Source of the DNA: Bradyrhizobium diazoefficiens
Lineage (GTDB): Bacteria; Pseudomonadota; Alphaproteobacteria; Rhizobiales; Xanthobacteraceae
Assembly (NCBI RefSeq): GCF_016616235.1
Contig: NZ_CP067100.1
Location: forward strand, 3,779,001-3,843,000
Reading direction: 5' to 3'
DNA: 64,000 nt
The notes under the pieces were generated by a model, which worked only from the letters and a program-made list of their open reading frames with translations, had not been told where the DNA came from and made no database searches. Positions 30,604 to 42,653 of the stretch are shown here, in pieces; the stretch's first letter is position 1, and every line of letters starts with the position of its first letter. The position numbers and the translations under genes were made by a program.

Positions 30604-30705
30604 CTTGCGGAGTGGAGAGCCTGCGGGTGAAGGCGCGGCGCTCGATGGAGCGCCGGCCACGGGTTCGTGCGGCAGACAAGCCGTGCGCGAGGACGCAGAG
30701 ACGCG

Positions 30706-30933
30706 TCAATGGCTGAATTCCTGCTCGACGCGTCGCGACCCTTCTGAGGTAATGCTGTATCGATCGCCCTCCGCCGTCAGCCATCCGGACCTGACCATCT
30801 CTCGGGCTGTATGGATCGAACAAACCGGGTGACTGGCTCCGGGGTGGTACAGCCGGTCACTTCGGACAATCAGATATCCATAGAGCTGAGCCTGGCGCAG
30901 TGCCCGGCACATCATCGGCGAAGGCTTTTCCAT
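30706..30933 (-). CDS. Hypothetical 75 aa protein, winged-helix-like
   Basis: The 75 aa sequence reads like a small helix-turn-helix/winged-helix fold: a helix with MMCRALRQAQLYGYLIV, a central helix SIHTAREMVRSGWL and a beta-hairpin-like tail TAEGDRYSITSEGSRRVEQEF. AREMVRSGWL followed by YSITSEG resembles the recognition helix and wing of MarR/PadR-type folds. No ribosome site stands out and the start is uncertain (ATG 30933, or MM at residue 7-8). No partner gene is evident. Confidence 0.5.
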   Translation of the reverse strand: MEKPSPMMCRALRQAQLYGYLIVRSDRLYHPGASHPVCSIHTAREMVRSGWLTAEGDRYSITSEGSRRVEQEFSH

Positions 30934-31106
30934 GCCGGATCAAGCGCGACGGCGGCGAACGTTCCTACAAACATCCGATAATTCCCTGTTGTGCGGCTCG
31001 CGACCCCAAGCGCGGCGGGCGACGGGCATCGAGGGTGCACCCGGCATCCGGACGTGGTATCGCCGCACTGCAGTCAGAACCGCCGATGGGAACGACCAGG
31101 AACATC

Positions 31107-31967
31107 ATGGAACAGCCGAGCGGACACGAGCAAAACGCCGACCAGATCGCCTATTGGAACGGTCCGAGCGGACAGCGCTGGGCCGACCGCCACGCGGCGC
31201 AGGAGAGCCTGCTCGGACCCATCGCCGAGGTGCTGATCGACCGCGCCAGGCCGAAGCCAGGTGAGCGCGTTCTCGATATCGGCTGCGGCTCCGGTGCGAC
31301 GACGTTTGCGTTCGCGAAGGCGGTGGCGCCTGACGGCTTTGCGCTCGGCCTCGACGTCTCCGAGCCGATGCTGTCGCAGGCGCGAGCGTTTGCACCAAAG
31401 GGCCTGCCGCTCGATTTCGTGCTGGCGGATGCGACGGTCTATCCGTTCGAGCCGGCGAGCTTTGATCTCTTGGCGTCGCGCTTCGGCGTGATGTTCTTCG
31501 CCGACCCCATCGCCTCCTTCACCAACTTGCGCCGTGCGCTGAAGCCGGCGGGGCGGCTTGCGTTTGCCTGCTGGCGTGAGCCGAAGGAAAACCCTTGGAT
31601 GATGGCGCCGCTGATGGCGGTCTACAAGCACGTGCCGAAGATGCCGCCGGTCGGACCGGAGGAGCCGGGTCCGTTCGCCTTCGCCGCCGAAGAGCGCGTG
31701 ATGCGCATCCTTGGGGGCGCTGGCTTCGTCGACGTGGCGATGGAGCCACACAATCTTCCCATGGACATCGCCATCGGCGGTGGACTTGAGGCGGCCGTCG
31801 ACGGCGCGCTCCAGATCGGCCCCGCCAGCCGCGCACTGCAAGGCCATCCGCCAGAGACCTATGCTGCCGCGAAAGCCTCGATCCGCGAGACACTCGCGCC
31901 GTTCCTGAAAGGGCAGAGCGTGGCGCTTCCGGGCGCGATCTGGATCGTGACGGCGAAGACGGCGTAG
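31107..31967 (+). CDS. Class I SAM-dependent methyltransferase (UbiE/Coq5-like)
   Basis: A 286 aa soluble enzyme. SAM motif I is VLDIGCGSGATTFAFA (55-70), followed by ALGLDVSEPML and DFVLADATVYPFEPASFDLLASRFGVMFF, typical of methyltransferase 11/25 domains. The C-terminal half has PPETYAAAKASIRETLAPFL. QIAYWNGPSGQRWADRHAAQE near the N-terminus marks a subgroup often annotated as generic methyltransferase; substrate unknown. ATG 31107 is preferred (AGGA 6 nt upstream) over ATG 31086. A palindromic repeat follows the stop. Confidence 0.88.
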   Translation: MEQPSGHEQNADQIAYWNGPSGQRWADRHAAQESLLGPIAEVLIDRARPKPGERVLDIGCGSGATTFAFAKAVAPDGFALGLDVSEPMLSQARAFAPKGLPLDFVLADATVYPFEPASFDLLASRFGVMFFADPIASFTNLRRALKPAGRLAFACWREPKENPWMMAPLMAVYKHVPKMPPVGPEEPGPFAFAAEERVMRILGGAGFVDVAMEPHNLPMDIAIGGGLEAAVDGALQIGPASRALQGHPPETYAAAKASIRETLAPFLKGQSVALPGAIWIVTAKTA

Positions 31968-31982
31968 TCCGCCGCTCTCTCG

Positions 31983-32104
31983 CGTCATTGCGAGGAGCGA
32001 AGCGACGAAGCAATCCAGACTGTGTCCGCGGAAAGATTCTGGATTGCTTCGCGGAGCCTGTCATCGGGCCGCGCTTCGCGCGGACCCGGTGGCTCGCAAT
32101 GACG
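31983..32104. repeat. Palindromic intergenic repeat
   Basis: CGTCATTGCGAGGAGCGAAG at the left, GCTCGCAATGACG at the right, and inner GAAGCAATCCAGA/TCTGGATTGCTTC arms. The 122-bp element lies between two convergent genes. This sequence is, from memory, among the most abundant dispersed repeats of Bradyrhizobium and Rhodopseudomonas genomes. Confidence 0.88.
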
Positions 32105-32122
32105 GCGTGGAGGCAGAATGCC

Positions 32123-33073
32123 TCACACCACATCATCCGGCGCCAGCGCGCAGCCATTGTCCGGATGCGTCTCGATCTGGAGCGTGGTGTGGCCGATGCG
32201 AAAAGACGTCTTCAGAAGTTGTGCGGTCTCCATCAGGAAGGCATCGCCGCTCCCTGCGGGCATCACGAGGTGGCAGGTCAGCGCCGTCTCGGTGGTCGAG
32301 ATCGGCCAGACATGCAGATCGTGGATCCCTGATACGCCGGGCCGCGCAAGCAGGAGCGCCCTGATCGCGGCGAGATCGATGCCCTTCGGCGCCGCCGCCA
32401 TCGACATGTCGATCGAACTGCGGAGCAGGCTGATCGTGCTCCCGAGGATGACGACGCAGATGACGAGGCTGGTGACGGGATCGAGCCAGAGCCAGCCGGT
32501 CCAGATGATCAGCGCTGCCGAGACCACGACGCCGAGCGAGACCGCGGCGTCGGCGGCCATGTGCAGGTACGCGCCTTCGATGTTGATGTCGTCCTTGCGG
32601 CCGCGCGCGAATAGCATGGCGGTAAAACCGTTGATGAGGATGCCAATGCCGGCGACCACCATCACGGTGACGCCGGCGATCGGCTCCGGCGCGCGCAGCC
32701 GCAAGATCGCCTCCCACCCGATCGCGCCGGTCGCGACCAGCAGGAACACGGCATTCGCCAGCGCCGCCAGGATGGTGGAGGCGCGCAGGCCATAGGTGAA
32801 ACGGCCGCCTGGGGCGCGCTTTGCCGCGATCGACGCGCCCCAGGCCACGACGAGGCCAAGCACGTCGGACAGATTATGGCCGGCGTCCGCGAGCAGCGCG
32901 GTGGAATTGCCGAGATAACCGTAGACCGCTTCGGCCACGACCAGCGCGATGTTGAGCGAAATGCCGATGGCGAACGCCTTGCCAAAACTGGCGGGTGCAT
33001 GGACATGCGCGTGCCCATGATCATGGTCGTGGCCATGATCATGATGATGACCGTGATGGTCGTCGCTGCCCAA
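32123..33073 (-). CDS. Cation diffusion facilitator (Zn/Co/Cd efflux)
   Basis: A 316 aa CDF transporter exchanging cytoplasmic divalent metal for protons. A histidine-rich start (12 His in residues 6-25) is followed by six helices. The two metal-site motifs HxxxD are seen in LADAGHNLSD (His66/Asp70) and LHMAADAAVSLG. The two-histidine arrangement suits zinc, cobalt or cadmium. The C-terminal domain has SGIHDLHVWPISTTETALTCHLVM. It begins 2 bp after the czcA stop, so it is the last gene of the efflux operon: CDF moves metal to the periplasm and Czc removes it. Confidence 0.95.
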   Translation of the reverse strand: MGSDDHHGHHHDHGHDHDHGHAHVHAPASFGKAFAIGISLNIALVVAEAVYGYLGNSTALLADAGHNLSDVLGLVVAWGASIAAKRAPGGRFTYGLRASTILAALANAVFLLVATGAIGWEAILRLRAPEPIAGVTVMVVAGIGILINGFTAMLFARGRKDDINIEGAYLHMAADAAVSLGVVVSAALIIWTGWLWLDPVTSLVICVVILGSTISLLRSSIDMSMAAAPKGIDLAAIRALLLARPGVSGIHDLHVWPISTTETALTCHLVMPAGSGDAFLMETAQLLKTSFRIGHTTLQIETHPDNGCALAPDDVV

Positions 33074-33075
33074 AT

Positions 33076-37245
<4,170 letters not shown>

Positions 37246-37249
<4 letters not shown>

Positions 37250-38520
37250 CGTGCGCCCTCCCGCGCGAGCGTGAAGGGATTGCCGACGAGGCCCTCGATG
37301 GTGGCAACACCGACATGAAAGTTTTGCAATGCCTCCTGCTCGCGCAGGCGCGCCTGCGCCACGCTGGCCTGGGCGTCGAGCACTTCGAGCAGCGTGAAGC
37401 GGCCCTGGCCGTAACCTTGCGAAATCGCCTCGGCCGCTTCGCTCGCCTTGGGGATCGCGGTCTCGCGCAGCACCGCGAGCTCGCGCAGCGAGCCCTGGAG
37501 CGAGTCATAGGCGCGGCCCGCGACCACAATCAGGGTATTGCGGTTGGCCTCACGCTCGGCGCGGGTCTTGGCGAGGCTTTCCTGCGCCGAGAGGATGTTG
37601 CCCTGGTTCTGGTCGAACACGGGGATCGGCACCGAGACGGTGAGGCGCACCGCATCGTCATTGGTCTCGTTGAAATGGCGCCAGCCGGCGGCGATCCGCA
37701 CGTCGGGATAAGGCCTCAAGCGCGCCATCAGCAGCTCGGCATTGCGCTGAGCGTAGATCGCGGTCCAGCGCACCAGCTGCGGATTGGCGTCGATGGCGGC
37801 AACGACCGACTGGAACGTCGGCGGCTTGCCCATGGTGTCGAGCCGGCCGGAGACGTCGCCGAATTTCGCGGCGGGGTCGCCCATCAGCACCGCGAGCTCG
37901 CGCCGGGCGCTCGCCAGCGTCGCCTTCAGGCGTTCGCGGTCGGCCTTCACCAGAGCGGAGGCGACCTCGGCGCGGCCGGTCTCGGCCGGCGAGGAGGCGC
38001 CGGCTTCGACACGGCGGTGCAGCAGCGGCGTCAGCCGGTCGATCGCGACGATCTGCTCGTCGAGGATCTGGATGCGCCGCTGCGCGCCGAGCACGCTGAG
38101 AAAGGCGATCGCCGTCTCCGACAGCACCTCCAGCCTGACGGCCTTGCGCTGGATCGCGGCGACCTCGACGCCGGCCGCACCGGCTGCGACCCGCGCCTCG
38201 CGCTTGCCGAACAGCTCGAAGGCCTGGCTGATCTGGAGCGTGGTCTCGGCCGATCGCGTCCCGCGATATTTGCCGGAGCCGAATGAATCGTCCTGTTCAT
38301 AGGACAATTCCGGATTGAGCAGCGCGCCGGCCTGGATGCGCTGGCCGGTGGCGATGCCGACATCGCGCTCCGCGGCCGTGAGCCGCGGGCTCGCCGCCAG
38401 CGCGCGCGAGAGCGCGCTCCGCATCGTCAAAGTCTCGGCATGAGACGGTCCGAGCGCCAATCCAGCAACAAGACACGCTGCCGCGCACGCCAAGCGCGCG
38501 GCCATTCCCTTGCGAAACAT
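37246..38520 (-). CDS. czcC: TolC-family outer membrane factor (CzcC-like)
   Basis: A 424 aa outer-membrane channel with a signal peptide (MAARLACAAACLVAGLALG, cleavage near SHA), then two TolC repeats. LSRALAASPRLTAAERDV, GALLNPELSYEQDDSFGSGKY and FELFGKREARVAAG are typical of the CzcC branch, and the C-terminal half ends with YGQGRFTLLEVLDAQASVAQARLREQEA. It exports metal taken up by CzcBA. AGGT lies 8 nt before the start. The small His/Cys protein gene lies 55 bp upstream on the same strand. Confidence 0.93.
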
Positions 38521-38575
38521 GAAACCGACCTATGAAGGATGAACCTAATGGGCGCGGGGCGCCCGACCAATCCGT

Positions 38576-39007
38576 TCAGGCAATCGGCTTGGGAGGCGGA
38601 GAGTCGGTATCGGGGATAATTCCGGCGAGCCGGGGTGCACATTGTGGGCGCGATGCAGACACACGCGCGATCGACACGGCCGATGGCGCCGGCTGCGCCA
38701 CCGTCACCGAGAAGCAGCCATGGCAATGATGTCCGCCGATCGCCTTGTCGTCGCCGCGATCTGTGGAGCCGTCAAGCAACGCAGCGATCTCCGAGCCGCT
38801 GGCGGGCGTGGTCACGTCGATGCCGTGCACGCCGTGCAGCGCGCCCGCGAGCAGGTAGACGACCGCGATCAGCACAGCCAGCAGCCCGCGCCAGTTGCGC
38901 GGGCGGCAAGATCCTGAAGGCCGGCGGTTCGCGAGCACGACGTCACTCTGATTGCGGGTCTGCGTCCGGCCTAGCATGGAGGCGGGAACAGTGTCGACCC
39001 GGAACAT
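38576..39007 (-). CDS. Small membrane-anchored protein with HHCHGC motif, first gene of the czc operon
   Basis: A protein of about 143 aa (start uncertain: ATG 39007 or 38977). One membrane helix (WRGLLAVLIAVVYLLAGALHG) is followed by a short exported tail with GGHHCHGCFSVTVAQ, which could bind a metal ion, and a proline-rich C-terminus. The layout recalls small DUF2946-like proteins found beside metal-resistance genes, but I cannot confirm the family. Its place just upstream of czcC in the same direction suggests a periplasmic metal sensor or chaperone for the pump. No clear ribosome site helps choose the start. Confidence 0.6.
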   Translation of the reverse strand: MFRVDTVPASMLGRTQTRNQSDVVLANRRPSGSCRPRNWRGLLAVLIAVVYLLAGALHGVHGIDVTTPASGSEIAALLDGSTDRGDDKAIGGHHCHGCFSVTVAQPAPSAVSIARVSASRPQCAPRLAGIIPDTDSPPPKPIA

Positions 39008-39055
39008 TGTTACGTTCTGGGAACAACTGTCGCAGCAGCGCAAGACGAGCGCTTC

Positions 39056-39217
39056 TCACTGACGGGCGATGACTCGTCGGTGTGAGACAAGCGTCTCGAT
39101 CGCGACTGCGCGGGCCGGATCCGGAACATGGCTGATGTCAGCGGCCTCGACCGTGATGACAGCATGACAGCTCGCTTCCATCGCCCGCTCCAGCCATTTG
39201 ATGGCTTGTCGATCCAT
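39056..39217 (-). CDS. Hypothetical 53 aa protein
   Basis: A 53-codon frame starting MDRQAIKWLERAMEASCHAV and continuing with VEAADISHVPDPARAVAIETLVSHRRVIARQ. The amphipathic helical pattern and codon use look genuine, whereas in-frame codons further upstream look non-coding. It lies 48 bp upstream of the czc leader gene on the same strand. No family was recognised and no strong ribosome site is present, so it is only moderately supported. Confidence 0.4.
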   Translation of the reverse strand: MDRQAIKWLERAMEASCHAVITVEAADISHVPDPARAVAIETLVSHRRVIARQ

Positions 39218-39582
39218 TGATGGTGGTGCTCGGGATCGGCGAGGGCCTTCTCCCGGAAAACATTCGCCTGATGCAGGCACGCCGTTCTGCGATCCACCTG
39301 CGGTGCTCCCGATCTGGAGGTTCCGCCCCGATCGCATCTTTGATGATCCAGATGGCGGCGTCGTTAACATAGGACAGGCGACGGGCGGGTCAGGCGGTTG
39401 CACGTGCGGAAAGGCCCCAGCTCCGGGGCTGACCGGCTGGGGTCTTTTGCGCTCACAATCTTCGTCCTTGGGACTTGGACAGACAATCCGCATCTCGCGG
39501 GTTCGTTCCGCGGGGCGCGCCGAATTAGGAACGTTCCTCGGACCTCCTGATTAGGGACTGGGAATCTTGAGGAGGATGGACC
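39218..39582. other. 365-bp region without a convincing gene
   Basis: It holds an intrinsic-terminator-like hairpin (39412-39448) and, near its end, GGAAC at 39528-39532 upstream of the next operon. Long frames on both strands here are rich in Pro, Gly, Arg and Ser and lack ribosome sites, so they are treated as chance. Confidence 0.5.
39412..39448 (+). terminator. Orphan terminator-like hairpin
   Basis: GGCCCCAGC and GCTGGGGTC arms around a loop that can itself fold, followed by TTTT on the plus strand. No plus-strand gene ends nearby, so it may close a small RNA or be a remnant. Confidence 0.5.
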
Positions 39583-39657
39583 ATGGACGGACTGATTTAT
39601 CTCATCGGCCTGATCGTCGTGATCATGGCGATCCTGTCGTTCTTCGGCCTGCGCTGA
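39583..39657 (+). CDS. 24-residue hydrophobic peptide
   Basis: A perfect GAGGAGG lies 7 nt before an ATG opening a 24-codon frame that starts MDGLIYLIGLIVVIMAILSF and ends FGLR. It is one membrane helix with no other domain. The stop is 10 bp before the next membrane-protein gene, so the two are surely co-transcribed. The strong ribosome site and the close spacing are the main support. Function unknown; small peptides of this kind often bind and tune a larger membrane partner. Confidence 0.7.
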   Translation: MDGLIYLIGLIVVIMAILSFFGLR

Positions 39658-39667
39658 GAGAGCCGCG

Positions 39668-40561
39668 ATGACAATTGAAACTCTCGTGCAGGAAGACGTG
39701 ATGGAGGGCGGCGCGGCGATGGCCGACGAGCGGAGGAGCATCCAGTGGAGCTCCGTCGTCGCCGGCGCTTTGGCCGCAGGGGCGATGTCGTTCATCCTGG
39801 TCAGCTTTGGCGTTGCCATCGGCCTCGGTGTCAGCTCGGCTTCGCCGAGCTGGCGCGATGCATCGGCGGCGCTGGCATTGCTGTCGGGGCTGTATCTGAT
39901 CATCCAGGCGATCATCAGCTTCGGCTTCGGCGGTTACATTGCCGGCCGGACGGCGCGGCCGGCGCCCGCACTGGCAACGATCGAGGACGACGCCGAGCGG
40001 CGGGACGGGGTTCATGGACTGATGTCCTGGGCTTTGGCCGTGCTGATCGGCGCCATGCTGCTGGCGATCCTCGGCGCAGCGGCGATCGACCGTTCGCCGA
40101 TGCGCAGCGGGGCCGGCAACGCGACCTCCGCCGAGCCGCTGCTCAGCTACGAGCTTGACAAGCTGTTCCGCGCCCCGCGCCGGCCTCCCAACACCGACAT
40201 GCGGGATGCCCGCGCCGAGGCCGGGCGCATCCTCATGACGTCGTCGAGCCACAGCGGCGTCAGCACCGACGACCGGAGTTATCTGGTGCAGCAGGTCGCC
40301 GCGGTCACGGGATTGGCGGCCCCGGATTCCGAACGGCGTGTCGATGCGGCGATTGCGCAGTCGCAGACGGCCATCAACCGCGCGCGGCGCAGCTCGATCA
40401 TCGTGGCCTTCTCGGTGGCGGCGGCCGCCCTGATCGGCGCCGCGGTCGCCTGGGCTGCCGCCGTGGCCGGCGGACGGCACCGCGATGGCGAGCCGTTGCC
40501 GAACTGGATGGCAAGCTCGAACCGCTTCCATCGCAACCCCCGCGCGATGCCGGTGCCGTAG
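39668..40561 (+). CDS. Membrane protein with TM-soluble-TM layout
   Basis: A 297 aa protein. After a polar start (to about residue 25) comes SIQWSSVVAGALAAGAMSFILVSFGVAIGLGV, then helices near 65-95 and 115-140, a soluble stretch (145-235, with SSHSGVSTDDRSYLVQQVAAVTGLAAPDSERRVDAA) and a final helix (238-262) before a basic, proline-containing tail. The first helix block resembles that of the EcfG-controlled protein at 29781-30395. It follows the 24-residue peptide gene by 10 bp. An alternative start at residue 18 (MADERRS) is possible. Function unknown. Confidence 0.75.
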   Translation: MTIETLVQEDVMEGGAAMADERRSIQWSSVVAGALAAGAMSFILVSFGVAIGLGVSSASPSWRDASAALALLSGLYLIIQAIISFGFGGYIAGRTARPAPALATIEDDAERRDGVHGLMSWALAVLIGAMLLAILGAAAIDRSPMRSGAGNATSAEPLLSYELDKLFRAPRRPPNTDMRDARAEAGRILMTSSSHSGVSTDDRSYLVQQVAAVTGLAAPDSERRVDAAIAQSQTAINRARRSSIIVAFSVAAAALIGAAVAWAAAVAGGRHRDGEPLPNWMASSNRFHRNPRAMPVP

Positions 40562-40571
40562 CTTGCAAGCG

Positions 40572-40595
40572 ATGGCCGGGAGCAAGCCCGGCCAT
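40572..40595. terminator. Hairpin between convergent genes
   Basis: ATGGCCGGG and CCCGGCCAT are a perfect pair around a six-base loop, between the membrane-protein gene and pepT, which end toward each other. There is no T-run, so efficiency is uncertain. Confidence 0.55.
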
Positions 40596-40602
40596 TCCCG
40601 CC

Positions 40603-41853
40603 TTAAGCCCGCTCCTCCCAGATCATCGCCAGATGCACGATGGTCTGCACCGCCTTCTCCATGTCCTGCCGGCTGACCCACTCGAGCCGCGAATGGAAGG
40701 CGTGCTCGCCGGCAAAGATGTTGGGGCAGGGCAGGCCCATGAAGGACAGGCGCGAGCCGTCGGTGCCGCCGCGGATCGCGGTGCGCATCGGACGCAGGCC
40801 GGCGCGTCGGATCGCCTCGATGGCGTATTCGAGGATGTGCGGGTGACGGTCGATCACCTGCTTCATGTTGCGGTACTGCTCGCGCACCTCGAACGTGTAG
40901 GTCGAGCGCGGATAGTCCTTCATCACGTCCTTGACGATGGTCTCGAGCAGGGCCTCTTTCTCCCTCAAGCCTTCCTCGGTGAAGTCGCGCACGATGAAGG
41001 CGAGCGTCGCCTGCTCCAGCGCGCCTTCGATGCTGATCGGATGCAGAAAACCCTGCTTGCCTGAGGTCGTCTCCGGCGAGCAGCCCTCCTTCGGCAGACG
41101 CTCGACGATGGCGGCCGCGACCTTGATCGCGTGCTCCATCTTGCCCTTGGCATAGCCGGGATGGGCGCTGACGCCGTTGATGACGATGGTGGCGCCATCA
41201 GCCGAGAAGGTCTCGTCCTCGACGCAGCCGGCGCTCTCGCCGTCCATGGTGTAGCCGAAATCGGCGCCCAACTTCTTCAGGTCGACATTGTCGACGCCGC
41301 GGCCGATCTCCTCGTCCGGCGTGAACAGGATCTTGATGGTGCCGTGCTTGACGTCGGGATTGTTGATGAAGAAATGCGCGGCATCCATGATTTCGGCGAC
41401 GCCGGCCTTGTTGTCGGCGCCCAGCAGCGTGGTGCCGTCGGTGGTGATGATGTCGTTGCCGATCTGGTTTTTCAGCGCGGGGTGTTCGGCGAAGCGGATC
41501 ACCTGGCTGGTGTCGCCCGGCAGCGTGATGTCGCCGCCGCGATAGTTCTTCACCATTTGCGGTTTGACGTCCTTGCCGGTGACGTCGGGCGAGGTGTCCA
41601 TGTGCGAGCAGAAGCAGATCACCGGCACCTTCTTGTCGGTGTTGCCCGGGATCGTGGCATAAACATAACCGTAATCGTCCAGATGGGCGTCGGTGATGCC
41701 CATGGTCTTCAGCTCGGCGGCGAGCACGCGGCCGAGATCTTTCTGCTTCTCGGTCGAGGGCGAGCTGGGGGATTCCGGATCGGACTGGGTGTCGATGGTG
41801 ACGTAGCGCAGGAAGCGCTCGGTCACGGTATGGGTGAAGGTGAGGGAGGACAT
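40603..41853 (-). CDS. pepT: Peptidase T (tripeptide aminopeptidase)
   Basis: A 416 aa cytoplasmic zinc peptidase of family M20B releasing N-terminal residues from tripeptides. The metal-site motifs are FCSHMDTSPD, LGADNKAGVAEIMDA, FTPDEEIGRGVD and AGEHAFHSRLEWV, and the dimerisation domain lies between. The opening LTERF-like TVTERFLRYVTIDTQSDP is the PepT family start, and the length is normal (about 408-416). It is transcribed toward the membrane-protein gene. No operon partner. Confidence 0.95.
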   Translation of the reverse strand: MSSLTFTHTVTERFLRYVTIDTQSDPESPSSPSTEKQKDLGRVLAAELKTMGITDAHLDDYGYVYATIPGNTDKKVPVICFCSHMDTSPDVTGKDVKPQMVKNYRGGDITLPGDTSQVIRFAEHPALKNQIGNDIITTDGTTLLGADNKAGVAEIMDAAHFFINNPDVKHGTIKILFTPDEEIGRGVDNVDLKKLGADFGYTMDGESAGCVEDETFSADGATIVINGVSAHPGYAKGKMEHAIKVAAAIVERLPKEGCSPETTSGKQGFLHPISIEGALEQATLAFIVRDFTEEGLREKEALLETIVKDVMKDYPRSTYTFEVREQYRNMKQVIDRHPHILEYAIEAIRRAGLRPMRTAIRGGTDGSRLSFMGLPCPNIFAGEHAFHSRLEWVSRQDMEKAVQTIVHLAMIWEERA

Positions 41854-41958
41854 GTCTGGTCAACCGCCGGGTCTTTGGGGGAAGCAGGCGGTATATCAGA
41901 AAAGCGAGCCGCGTTGCGGCCGGACGAGGCGGGATCAGGCTTAACGGGACGTAAGCAG

Positions 41959-42273
41959 CTAGATCGCCTCTTTCAGTTCCTTGACCGGGCGGAACGCGAC
42001 CTTCTTGCTGGCCTTGATGTGGATCGCCTCGCCGGTGGCGGGATTGCGGCCGGTGCGGGCCGCGCGCTTGCGGACCTGGAGGATGCCAAGGCCGACGATG
42101 CGGACGCGGTCGCCCTTCTTCAGGTGCTTGGTGATCAGCTCGACCAAGTCGGTGAGGACGGCCTCTGCGTGCTTTTTCGAGAGGTCCTGGCTCTCCGCGA
42201 TATCGGCGGCAAGATGCTTGAGCGTGATGGTGGCGGGCGCGGCAGCCTTCTTTGCCGAATCCTTCTTAGCCAT
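41959..42273 (-). CDS. HU-family DNA-binding protein
   Basis: A 104 aa nucleoid protein with the HU/IHF fold: LAADIAESQDLSKKHAEAVLTDLVELITKHLKKGDRVRIVGLGILQVRKRAARTGRNPATGEAIHIKASKKVAFRPVKELKEAI. The DNA-binding arm with RNPATG is intact. The first 14 residues are a Lys/Ala-rich extension (MAKKDSAKKAAAPA) not found in the shortest HU proteins. In related genomes hupB follows lon on the same strand; here the HU gene is 13 kb away and inverted, so it may be the moved hupB or a second copy. Confidence 0.92.
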   Translation of the reverse strand: MAKKDSAKKAAAPATITLKHLAADIAESQDLSKKHAEAVLTDLVELITKHLKKGDRVRIVGLGILQVRKRAARTGRNPATGEAIHIKASKKVAFRPVKELKEAI

Positions 42274-42444
42274 GTCTGGCCTCCTCGCTTCCTGCCGGTC
42301 TCTGGGAGGGCCCGAAACCCACGCAAGTTGCGGAAGGCGTAGACGATTCGGGGCCGGACTGACTACGTCAGGGGACGCGGAAGCCGCCGGCGTGCGCTCA
42401 GCCGGCGCGAGACGGGACTATTCCGGCCATGGATGCCAACGTCC

Positions 42445-42472
42445 TTGACTTCACCTAGTCCCGCCTTTAAGT
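42445..42472 (+). promoter_or_regulatory. Promoter of tRNA-Asp
   Basis: TTGACT, a 16-nt spacer and TTAAGT, ending 32 nt before the tRNA. Confidence 0.45.
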
Positions 42473-42504
42473 CCCCCCTCGTTCCGCAGACATTTGCGTG
42501 TCAC

Positions 42505-42581
<77 letters not shown>

Positions 42582-42653
42582 TTTTTGGCAGCATCTTCAA
42601 ACCCTTATTGCTGAATCTTCACCGCGCTCGACAATGCGGGCATCGCCGCGCGT

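Noticed and set aside
39528..39552. EcfG promoter for the 24-residue peptide operon
   Set aside because: GGAAC is present, but the bases 16 nt later read GATT rather than CGTT, so only half of the pattern is met.
39198..39554. 118-codon plus-strand frame
   Set aside because: Rich in Gly/Pro/Arg/Ser, no ribosome site, spans the orphan terminator hairpin, and conflicts with the better 53 aa minus-strand frame.
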